A stretch of DNA of 64,000 nt, taken from the NCBI RefSeq assembly GCF_011049865.1, contig NZ_DRGY01000046.1, positions 1 through 64,000 on the forward strand, in the 5' to 3' direction. This stretch comes from Marinobacter antarcticus. Its GTDB lineage: Bacteria; Pseudomonadota; Gammaproteobacteria; Pseudomonadales; Oleiphilaceae. The translations under genes were made by a program, and so were the position numbers. This document shows, piece after piece, positions 32,590 through 40,111 of the stretch; within the stretch, counting starts at the first letter, position 1; each line of letters starts with the position of its first letter. Below the pieces are notes generated by a model, which searched no databases, was not told the DNA's origin, and saw nothing but the letters and a program-made list of their open reading frames with translations.

Positions 32590-33858
32590 ATGGATATTTT
32601 CAATTCCACTGAATCCGAAGTGCGTGTTTATAGCCGTGCTTTTCCAGTGATTTTTAATCGCGCCAAAAACGCGCACCTGTATACAGAAGACGGCAAACAG
32701 TACCTGGACTTTCTGGCCGGTGCCGGCTCACTGAACTACGGCCACAACAACGATATCCTGAAAAAATCACTGCTTGAATACATCGAAGCAGATGGCGTAA
32801 GCCAGGGCCTGGACCTGTTCACAACGGCCAAGCACGACTTTATCGAGTCGTACAAGACACATATTCTGGATCCTCGCGGCCTGGACTATAAAATGCAGTT
32901 CACTGGCCCTACCGGCACCAATTGCGTGGAAGCGGCCCTGAAGCTGGCCCGTAAAGTAAAAGGCCGTACCGGTATTATCTCGTTCACCAACGGTTTTCAC
33001 GGTGTGACCATGGGTGCCGTTGCCGCAACCGGTAACAAGCATCACCGCGGTGGTGCTGGTATTCCCCTGACCGGGGTAGATTTCATGTTCTACGACGGCT
33101 ACCTGGGGGAAGACGTTGATACCCTGGCCGTTATGGACAAGCTGCTGTCCGATAGCTCCTCCGGTATTGAGCTGCCGGCTGCAGTAATCGTGGAGGCGGT
33201 TCAGGGCGAAGGTGGTTTGAACGCGGCCCGTGCCGAGTGGTTGAAGGGGCTGGAGACTCTGTGCAAGAAGCACGACATTCTGCTGATTCTGGACGATATC
33301 CAGGCCGGTAATGGCCGTACCGGGGAGTTCTTCAGCTTTGAGTTTGCCGACATCAAGCCGGATATTGTGACGGTGTCCAAGTCCCTGAGCGGCTACGGCC
33401 TGCCCATGGCGCTGGTATTGTTCAAGCCGGAGCTGGACGTTTGGGATCCGGGCGAGCACAACGGCACCTTCCGGGGTAATAACATGGCGTTCATCACCGC
33501 GCGTGCCGCTGTGGATACCTATTGGAAAGACGACACGTTTGCCAATGAGGTGAAGGAAAAAACTCAGGTTCTGGGTGACGGTTTGCAAGCGATTTGCAAC
33601 AAGTATCCGGGGCAGTTCAAACTGAAAGGACGCGGTTTGATGCGGGGCATCGAATCAGCCAACGCTGATATTACCGGTCTGATTACCCAGCGCGCTTTTG
33701 AGCACGGCCTGATCATCGAGACCAGTGGTCCGAATGATGAAGTCATCAAATGCCTGATGCCGCTGACAACCAGCAAGGAAGATCTGAAACTGGGCGCCGA
33801 ACTGCTGGCAAAGAGTGTGGATGAAATCATGCAGGAAGGAATCAGCGAGGCGTCGTAA
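32590..33858 (+). CDS. ectB: Diaminobutyrate--2-oxoglutarate transaminase
   Basis: EctB converts aspartate semialdehyde and glutamate to 2,4-diaminobutyrate, the first committed ectoine step. The 422-residue class III PLP aminotransferase carries [38 protein letters not shown] and the PLP lysine in [13 protein letters not shown]. Full length for the family, with GGTAATATC upstream of the ATG. In a normal operon ectC would follow. Here ask starts 52 bp after the stop. Confidence 0.96.
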   Translation: MDIFNSTESEVRVYSRAFPVIFNRAKNAHLYTEDGKQYLDFLAGAGSLNYGHNNDILKKSLLEYIEADGVSQGLDLFTTAKHDFIESYKTHILDPRGLDYKMQFTGPTGTNCVEAALKLARKVKGRTGIISFTNGFHGVTMGAVAATGNKHHRGGAGIPLTGVDFMFYDGYLGEDVDTLAVMDKLLSDSSSGIELPAAVIVEAVQGEGGLNAARAEWLKGLETLCKKHDILLILDDIQAGNGRTGEFFSFEFADIKPDIVTVSKSLSGYGLPMALVLFKPELDVWDPGEHNGTFRGNNMAFITARAAVDTYWKDDTFANEVKEKTQVLGDGLQAICNKYPGQFKLKGRGLMRGIESANADITGLITQRAFEHGLIIETSGPNDEVIKCLMPLTTSKEDLKLGAELLAKSVDEIMQEGISEAS

Positions 33859-33909
33859 GACGCTCCGCAACCCGGTATATTCATTCTGCAGGTAAGGCAA
33901 GGTAAAACT

Positions 33910-35352
33910 ATGACAAATCAATTACATACCGTCGAGAAAATCGGTGGTACTTCGATGAGCAACTACGAAGCCGTACGCGATAACATCATTGTCGCGAATC
34001 GTAGCAAGGAAGATCTTTACCAGCGTATTTTTGTGGTGTCTGCCTACGCCGGCGTAACCAACGAGTTATTAGAGCATAAGAAAACGGGCGAGCCGGGCGT
34101 ATACGCGCTGTTCGCGGATGCGGAATCTGACTGGGCCTGGGGCGATGACCTCACCAAGTTGATAAAGTTTATTACGGACATCAACGGTGAGCTGTTTGAA
34201 GACTCGATGCTTAAGCAACAGGCAGATCAGTTCATTACCGATCGTATTGAAGGCGTTCGCGGATGCCTGATTGATCTCCAGCGCCTGTGTTCATACGGGC
34301 AGTTCCAGCTCGAAGAACATCTGCTGACCGTTCGTGAAATGCTTGCAGGTATTGGTGAAGCCCACAGTGCTTTCAACACCACCTTGAAGCTCCAACAGGA
34401 AGGGATCAATGCGCGGTTTGTGGATTTAACCGGTTGGCGCGACGCCGAACTGTTGCCGCTGGATGAAAAGCTGAAGCAGGCGTTCGATGCCGTTGATCTC
34501 ACCCGTGAGCTGCCAATCGTTACCGGTTATGCCCAGTGCAGGGAAGGCCTGATGCGCTCTTTCGACCGGGGCTACAGTGAGATGACATTCAGCCGTGTGG
34601 CGGTTATTACCGAGGCCCGTGAAGCGGTTATTCACAAGGAATACCACCTGAGCTCCGCAGATCCCAACATTGTGGGTGCCGACAAAGTGGTTCCTCTGGG
34701 ACGCACCAACTACGACGTGGCTGACCAGTTGGCAAACCTGGGCATGGAAGCGATTCATCCCCGTGCTGGCAAGGGCCTACGCCAAGCGGAGATTCCGCTG
34801 AGGGTGATGAATACCTTTGAGCCCGAGCACACTGGCACCCTGATCACTCGGGGCTACGTGAGCGAAAAGCCACAGGTTGAGATTGTTGCCGGCGCCAAGG
34901 GTGTATTTGCCATCGAAGTGTTTGATCAGGACATGCAGGGCGAGCCGGGTTCGGATCGTCGCATTCTGGATATTCTGAGCCGCTACAAAGTGCGCTTCAT
35001 GGCCAAGGATACCAATGCCAATACGATTACCCACTACGTTGGCAGCACGCTCAAGCACGTCAAACGCGTGGTGAGTGCGTTGAAAGATGAGTTTCCCAAC
35101 GGTGAGATCAGTACCCGTAAAGTGGCAATAGTTTCAGCCATTGGCAGTGATCTGAAAGTGCCGGGCGTTCTCGCGCGGTCGGTCAAGGCGCTGGCTGATG
35201 AGGAAATCAGCGTGTTGGCTATGCATCAGTGCATGCGTCAGGTTGATATCCAGTTTGTGATCGATGAAGACAACTACGAGAAAACGATCATTGCGTTGCA
35301 CGGTGTTCTCATCGAACCCCTCAATCATGAGTACGCTATCGCGGCGGCCTGA
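33910..35352 (+). CDS. ask: Ectoine-pathway aspartate kinase (Ask_Ect)
   Basis: This is a 480-residue aspartokinase of the ectoine-specific class. It starts VEKIGGTSMSNYEAVRD, the Ask_Ect form of the KFGGTS motif. It has the FDRGYSEMTFSRVAVITEA catalytic segment and two C-terminal ACT domains (about 330-470, including IVSAIGSDLKVPGVL). It phosphorylates aspartate and so feeds the aspartate semialdehyde used by EctB; this class is thought to escape normal lysine/threonine feedback. Its presence marks the locus as a true ectoine operon even though ectC is missing. Confidence 0.94.
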   Translation: MTNQLHTVEKIGGTSMSNYEAVRDNIIVANRSKEDLYQRIFVVSAYAGVTNELLEHKKTGEPGVYALFADAESDWAWGDDLTKLIKFITDINGELFEDSMLKQQADQFITDRIEGVRGCLIDLQRLCSYGQFQLEEHLLTVREMLAGIGEAHSAFNTTLKLQQEGINARFVDLTGWRDAELLPLDEKLKQAFDAVDLTRELPIVTGYAQCREGLMRSFDRGYSEMTFSRVAVITEAREAVIHKEYHLSSADPNIVGADKVVPLGRTNYDVADQLANLGMEAIHPRAGKGLRQAEIPLRVMNTFEPEHTGTLITRGYVSEKPQVEIVAGAKGVFAIEVFDQDMQGEPGSDRRILDILSRYKVRFMAKDTNANTITHYVGSTLKHVKRVVSALKDEFPNGEISTRKVAIVSAIGSDLKVPGVLARSVKALADEEISVLAMHQCMRQVDIQFVIDEDNYEKTIIALHGVLIEPLNHEYAIAAA

Positions 35353-35574
35353 ATGGACCCTGAATGGACAAGGCCCCGGGTGGATTTGCGGCAAAGGCCG
35401 GCATGCTGGGGCCGTCTGTCACGTAAGCTAATCCTTTGCTATCGCGTCATTTGTGCAGAATGACTCTGCCTGATGACACCCCGCAAACGCTCCGCCTTGC
35501 TAATGCCTGCCGCCGTAAAATCATGCAGAGCAACCTGCGCCTGGCCGTTCATATTGCGGAAAATCGTTCAGGCT

Positions 35575-36060
35575 TTAAAGGCCCTGGCCTGCATGAAGCA
35601 GGAAGAACCAGGCGCCCACCGTCAACTGACAGGCAACTGCGACAAGGGTCAGAACAAGGCGCAAGCGTAGATACCAGGCTGGCCAGTATACCTTCATCCA
35701 ACGGGCATCGACGGCATACAGGCTGAGATACGCAAGCGTGTAGAGCACAATCTGCGCCTGTGTATTCAATAAAAGACCGACCCCCGCCGTAATAAAGAAC
35801 ACCTGGCTTAGCAGCACGGTTACCAACGGTGACAGCGGATAGCAGCGATTTTCGAGCTGCATGGCGATGGGCCAGTAAACACCCGCCATAAAGGCCAGAA
35901 TGCCTGCGCTGTAGAGATAAAAATAACCCAGAACTGAGACGCTGTGTTGCGGCATGGCAAACAGTGCGGCGACGCAGGCAATGAACGGTATTAACCCGCC
36001 TAACCCCACCAGAAACGCTAGTCTTGCGACTGAAATCACGTTTTTTGCCTCTGAGTCCAT
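35575..36060 (-). CDS. DUF3429-family membrane protein
   Basis: This is a 161-residue inner-membrane protein with five predicted spans. The YLYSAGILAFMAGVYWPIAM segment and the overall layout fit DUF3429, a family of unknown function related to eukaryotic TMEM69. Its start overlaps the end of the next minus-strand gene upstream by 25 bases, so they are probably co-transcribed. Confidence 0.75.
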   Translation of the reverse strand: MDSEAKNVISVARLAFLVGLGGLIPFIACVAALFAMPQHSVSVLGYFYLYSAGILAFMAGVYWPIAMQLENRCYPLSPLVTVLLSQVFFITAGVGLLLNTQAQIVLYTLAYLSLYAVDARWMKVYWPAWYLRLRLVLTLVAVACQLTVGAWFFLLHAGQGL

Positions 36061-36356
36061 TGTTTCTGAACGCTGATTCTCAAAGGTTCGATATTTGCAG
36101 GCTCCATGCCGATCATCTCGTGGTAGGCAGAGGGATGAACCACTTGAGTTTCCCGGATGGCAAAGGAGGCGAGAGTGTCTTGAAGCGTCCAGGCGCTGGG
36201 GAAAAGGCGGGTAACCCCTTTCTTGTCAGACAGCAGGAACTGGTCATCGCCTAGACTCAACCTGGCCATGTATTGCTGGCCTTCAATGGAGATAATTTCA
36301 AGCAGATCAATGACCTGTTTTGGCTGAATTGCGAGTTGTTCCTGGGTAATTCTCAA
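36036..36356 (-). CDS. Small conserved hypothetical protein (DUF6482-like)
   Basis: This is a 106-residue cytosolic protein with no membrane segment or signal. It has a beta-rich core (GQQYMARLSLGDDQFLLSD, then GVTRLFPSAWTLQDTLA) that resembles the short DUF6482 proteins of marine gammaproteobacteria. No function is known and no catalytic motif is visible. It overlaps the DUF3429 gene by 25 bases. Confidence 0.6.
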   Translation of the reverse strand: MRITQEQLAIQPKQVIDLLEIISIEGQQYMARLSLGDDQFLLSDKKGVTRLFPSAWTLQDTLASFAIRETQVVHPSAYHEMIGMEPANIEPLRISVQKQWTQRQKT

Positions 36357-36413
36357 AGTGACGCTCCAGAATGCCTGATTCTTGAGAACTTACGAGGCGG
36401 CTGGCATTTAAGA

Positions 36414-37034
36414 TCATTGGGCCAGCGAACGGCACTGTGTGTGCTGCGGGCAAAAAATCATGTGATCGTTGACCATCCCGGTGGCCTGCATGAACGCGTA
36501 AACAATGGTAGGGCCTACAAACGTAAACCCTGCGCGCTTGAGAGCCCGGGACATGGCCTCGGATTCCGGTGTGGTAACCGGTACTTCACCAAAGCTGCGC
36601 CAGCTGTTTTGCATGGGTTTGTTGTTCACAAACGACCAGAGAAACCCGGAAAACCCGCCGTCTTGCGACTGCAACTCCAGGAAACCCCTGGCGTTCTTGA
36701 TAATCGACCGAACTTTTAGTTTGTTGCGAACGATGCCCGGATTTGCCAACAGGTCGGCAACCTTGGCATCGTCATAATGAATGATTTTCTCCGGCTTGAA
36801 GTCATCATAGGCGGCCCGATAATTCTCCTGTTTTCGCAGGATGGTAATCCAGCTCAGGCCTGCCTGCTGTCCGTCCAGGCAGAGTTTTTCGAATAACGCC
36901 AGGTCGTCGTATTCGGGCCGGCCCCAAACCGTGTCATGGTAGTGAACATAGAGGGGATCTGTGCCGCACCATGAACAACGCTGGTCAGAGGCGGAAGCTT
37001 CGGCGGGTCTGTTATCTAATCCTGTAACAGGCAT
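36414..37034 (-). CDS. tag: DNA-3-methyladenine glycosylase I
   Basis: Tag removes 3-methyladenine from alkylated DNA. The 206-residue protein has the zinc-snap residues Cys20 and His33 (RCSWCGTDPLYVHYHD) and, near the end, His191 and Cys195 (NDHMIFC), with the E. coli spacing. FEKLCLDGQQAGLSWITIL and FVGPTIVYAFMQATGMVNDH line the base pocket. The N-terminus is about 15 residues longer than in E. coli. It is constitutively expressed in E. coli; nothing here suggests otherwise. Confidence 0.95.
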   Translation of the reverse strand: MPVTGLDNRPAEASASDQRCSWCGTDPLYVHYHDTVWGRPEYDDLALFEKLCLDGQQAGLSWITILRKQENYRAAYDDFKPEKIIHYDDAKVADLLANPGIVRNKLKVRSIIKNARGFLELQSQDGGFSGFLWSFVNNKPMQNSWRSFGEVPVTTPESEAMSRALKRAGFTFVGPTIVYAFMQATGMVNDHMIFCPQHTQCRSLAQ

Positions 37035-37064
37035 GTGGCAAACTCCCGGTGCTTTTATCAGCGA

Positions 37065-37898
37065 TCAGCACTTTGCGTGTATCTTCCGTTGAAACATGGG
37101 TTCCCAGTGAACATCCATGGGTTCGGTTTCACTCAGGCTGTAATCTTCAGGAGGCGGCTCCAGCAGCGTAATGCGGGGCCATGGGCGCGGAGCGTCGTCT
37201 GGAGAACCATTTGGAGAGCCGTCTGGCGAGCCATCTAAAGAGCCATCTGCGGTTTGCCGATAAACCAGTGTGCCCAGAAACCCTTCTATATAAAAGCAGC
37301 AGGCTTGCCATTGGTCGTCTGGCTGGTCGCCGTAGAGCTCAAAACCCCGACGCACTTCCAGGGTTTGCAGGTTGCCTGCGATACCTCGACCAGTCGCTTT
37401 CAGCCAGGCTTCCTTCAATGTCCAGGCCCGGAGAAACATGTGAGGGTCATCTTCCTGAAACAGCCATTCCTGCTCAATGGGGGAGAACCAGCGCTTGACC
37501 ACCTTTTGCCATTGCGGGTGCCGCTTGCTGGGTTCAATGTCTATTCCCAGCGCAGACCCAAATTGGGTGCTGCAAGCCGACAGCCCGTGGCTATGGCTCA
37601 GGGAAAGGTGCCAGCCCGCCGGGCTGGCCGACGTTGTCGGGCGACCTTCAGCTGGCCAGCACTGGCTTGGCTCCAAAGCGCTGGCTCGGCTTAACGCCTG
37701 GCGTATCAACCATCTGCTGGTGAGGAACTCCGACGCATGCGTGCCGCTGAACCCGGCGAACCGTTCGCGTTCATGGGGGGTTAGCCACTGGGGCGCAGCA
37801 TCGGGCACTTGTCCGGTTTGATGGCACAGTTTGATCGTCGGTTTATGCCGAATGCCGGCCAGATCAGGGCTGGAGTCGTTGGATGTGCCAGTCATCAC
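37065..37898 (-). CDS. 4'-phosphopantetheinyl transferase (Sfp/Gsp type)
   Basis: This enzyme transfers the phosphopantetheine arm of CoA to carrier proteins. In 277 residues the Mg-binding motifs are visible: LGIDIEP (Asp120, Glu122) and RAWTLKEAWLKATGRG (Glu163). Residues 218-234 carry a repeat of Asp-Gly-Ser-Pro type, encoded by four 12-bp units, inserted near the C-terminus. No NRPS, PKS or siderophore genes are in view, so the carrier partner is unknown. The first 35 bases overlap the pdxH end. Confidence 0.87.
   Translation of the reverse strand: MMTGTSNDSSPDLAGIRHKPTIKLCHQTGQVPDAAPQWLTPHERERFAGFSGTHASEFLTSRWLIRQALSRASALEPSQCWPAEGRPTTSASPAGWHLSLSHSHGLSACSTQFGSALGIDIEPSKRHPQWQKVVKRWFSPIEQEWLFQEDDPHMFLRAWTLKEAWLKATGRGIAGNLQTLEVRRGFELYGDQPDDQWQACCFYIEGFLGTLVYRQTADGSLDGSPDGSPNGSPDDAPRPWPRITLLEPPPEDYSLSETEPMDVHWEPMFQRKIHAKC
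37201..37248. repeat. 12-bp minisatellite inside the PPTase gene
   Basis: Four tandem units, GGAGAACCATTT, GGAGAGCCGTCT, GGCGAGCCATCT and AAAGAGCCATCT, sit in frame. They encode the DGSL/DGSP/NGSP run near the C-terminus of the PPTase. In-frame copy-number change would lengthen or shorten a linker without breaking the gene. Confidence 0.85.
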
Positions 37899-38499
37899 TT
37901 TCCTTTACGTATTCAAACCGGTCGTGAAGGCGGCTGGGGCGGCCTTGCCAGAACTCGATGCGTTCAGGAACAACGCGGTAACCGCCCCAAAAGCCGGGCA
38001 ACGGTACGTCGCCTTCGCCAAATTTACGTTTAATTTCCGCCACCTTCTGTTCGAGCAAGCCTCGGGAGGTGATGGCTTTACTCTGCTCTGATACCCAGGC
38101 GCCAATCTGGCTGCCTCTCGGGCGCGAGGCAAAGTATTTCAGGGATTCGGTTTTGCTGATCTTTTCAACCCGGCCCTGAATGCGCACTTGCCGGTTTAGC
38201 CCAATCCAGGGGAAAAGCAGCGCAGCGCGGGGGTTCTGCTCAATTTCATGGGCCTTGCGGCTTCCGTAATTGGTGTAAAACACGAACCCGCGCTCATCGA
38301 AGTACTTCAGCAGAACCGTGCGTATATCCGGCATGTTGTCGGCACCGGTGGTCGCCAGGGACATGGCGTTGGGCTCGAGAATACTGGCTTCCCGGGCATC
38401 GCTGAACCAGGTCTCGAATTGCCTGACCGGGTCGCTGCTCAGCGCCTCGCGATCAAGCCCTTCACTTTCAAAATCGCGACGCATATCGCCAATGTCCAT
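37864..38499 (-). CDS. pdxH: Pyridoxamine 5'-phosphate oxidase
   Basis: This is the FMN enzyme that makes pyridoxal phosphate from PNP or PMP, in the salvage and final synthesis step. It has 211 residues from ATG 38499, which has CGAGGG 6 bases upstream; a GTG five codons earlier is possible. Family segments are RTVLLKYFDERGFVFYTNY, RKAHEIEQNPRAALLFPW, ASRPRGSQIGAW and the C-terminal FWQGRPSRLHDRFEY with its substrate-binding Arg-x-His. It overlaps the PPTase gene by 35 bases. Confidence 0.95.
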   Translation of the reverse strand: MDIGDMRRDFESEGLDREALSSDPVRQFETWFSDAREASILEPNAMSLATTGADNMPDIRTVLLKYFDERGFVFYTNYGSRKAHEIEQNPRAALLFPWIGLNRQVRIQGRVEKISKTESLKYFASRPRGSQIGAWVSEQSKAITSRGLLEQKVAEIKRKFGEGDVPLPGFWGGYRVVPERIEFWQGRPSRLHDRFEYVKESDDWHIQRLQP

Positions 38500-38734
38500 A
38501 AATTTCCCTCGCACGCGCGTGTCAAAAACACGGGATGGATACGACGGCTGAGCCTATAGGGTTCAGGGACACCTGTCAGCAATCCTTATGTCGTATCCGT
38601 TTACACAAACCCAACAATAAAATGAAAACCGGTTCACATTCAATTCGTACTACTGGGCGCGTTGCCTCAGGCCAGCAACACCCCAGGTGTCCGAACTGGC
38701 CAATTCATGCTCACGAAAAGAAGAGTCGATTAAG

Positions 38735-40021
38735 ATGATAACCGAATATGATCTATCCCTCGTGGTGTCTTCGTTCCTGGTCGCTGTGCTGGCGGCCTAC
38801 GCGGCCCTGTATTTCGGCGCCAGGCTGGCCAGTGCCGCTGATGGCGAGCGCCGCCGTTGGCTGTTTGCGGGCGCGCTTTTGATGGGTACCGGCGTCTGGG
38901 CCATGCACTTCGTGGGGATGCGGGCGATGCCCATGAAAGTCTCCATGTCGTTTGACATCACGATGACCATTGTTTCGTGGTTTGCCGCGGTGTTTGCCTC
39001 TGGCGTTGCCCTGCACATTATTGGCCGCAAACGCCTGGGCAGTGCACTGTTCACCGGTGCAACCCTCTCCATGGCAAGCGGTATCGTGGTCATGCACTAC
39101 CTTGGCATGTACGCCATGAGGATGTCTGCACCACCGGAATTTAATGTGGGTCTGCTGGTGCTGTCCATTGCGATTGCCGTGATTGCGTCCGGTACCGCTC
39201 TGGCCTTGTGCCGGAAACTGCAAGGAACAGAAGGTTCCAGTGCGCTGGCGGTTCAGTTTGTGGCTGCGTTGGTGATGGCGGCTGCCATCTGCGGCATGCA
39301 CTACACCGGAATGTTGGCGATGACCTTCCCCGAGGGTGCTGTTCCAGCGGCTGATAATGGTTTGCGTGGGGATTGGATGGGCATCCCGCTGGCAATCTCC
39401 TGCATCACCCTGCTTGCCGTTGCCCTGAACGTGACTGTGCGGGACGTTCGTTATCGCCAGGAATTGGCCGAACGCAAGGCTGAAGATGAGGCGCGAGTGG
39501 CGAAACTGGCGTTCTCCGACGCCGTTACAGGCCTGCCAAATCGTTCGGCTCTCGAACAGCGGATGCTGGATATTTTTGCCCGGAACGATGCCCGTAAAAA
39601 CCCGTTTGCGCTGATCTACATGGAGGTTGCCAATTTCCGGGAACTGTCCTCCGGCATGAGCGATGAATCGGCTAACGTGATGGTAAATGAAATTAGCCAG
39701 TCGCTTAGGGGGCAGATGTCCGAGGATGTATTTCTGGCACGTTACTCAGCCAGCGGTTTCTTTGCGTTGGTGCCGGAACATGAGAGCACCCACCATGCCT
39801 TTATGTACAAGCGAATCCGGATGATGGGTGAGCGTAGTGGCATGACTGCCATGCCGGCAAACTGGCGCATCGGCCAATCCGTTTATCCGGTAACGGGCAA
39901 TTCAACGCGCAAGCTTATACGGGCGGCGATGGTGCCGCGCGACCCGGGCCAGATTGGCCAATTCACAGACATGGCCGCAGATCGGGAACAGGTCTTGCCC
40001 AGTCAGAACTTGAGTGGCTGA
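38735..40021 (+). CDS. MHYT-domain sensor with degenerate GGDEF domain
   Basis: This is a 428-residue membrane protein. Residues 1-245 contain the MHYT sensor, with three repeats at WAMHFVGM, VVMHYLGM and CGMHYTGM. These His/Met sites are proposed to bind copper or sense O2, CO or NO. A diguanylate-cyclase-like domain follows (AFSDAVTGLPNR), but the signature GGDEF is replaced by SASGF (RYSASGFFALVPEH), so it should not make c-di-GMP. There is no EAL domain. The start at MITEYDLS is chosen by similarity of MHYT N-termini; an upstream in-frame ATG at 38687 is weaker. Confidence 0.85.
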   Translation: MITEYDLSLVVSSFLVAVLAAYAALYFGARLASAADGERRRWLFAGALLMGTGVWAMHFVGMRAMPMKVSMSFDITMTIVSWFAAVFASGVALHIIGRKRLGSALFTGATLSMASGIVVMHYLGMYAMRMSAPPEFNVGLLVLSIAIAVIASGTALALCRKLQGTEGSSALAVQFVAALVMAAAICGMHYTGMLAMTFPEGAVPAADNGLRGDWMGIPLAISCITLLAVALNVTVRDVRYRQELAERKAEDEARVAKLAFSDAVTGLPNRSALEQRMLDIFARNDARKNPFALIYMEVANFRELSSGMSDESANVMVNEISQSLRGQMSEDVFLARYSASGFFALVPEHESTHHAFMYKRIRMMGERSGMTAMPANWRIGQSVYPVTGNSTRKLIRAAMVPRDPGQIGQFTDMAADREQVLPSQNLSG

Positions 40022-40111
40022 CACACAAGCGGGCTGACAAAGAGCCACTTGGCCGACTATCCTTAGGTAAAGGCTCTTTAATCAGCCATAAACACCCGAA
40101 AGGAGAAGTCA

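Noticed and set aside
35436-35726. Plus-strand frame between ask and the DUF3429 gene
   Set aside because: It mostly overlaps the DUF3429 gene antisense, has no family resemblance and no ribosome site. It was also checked as a displaced ectC and does not resemble one.
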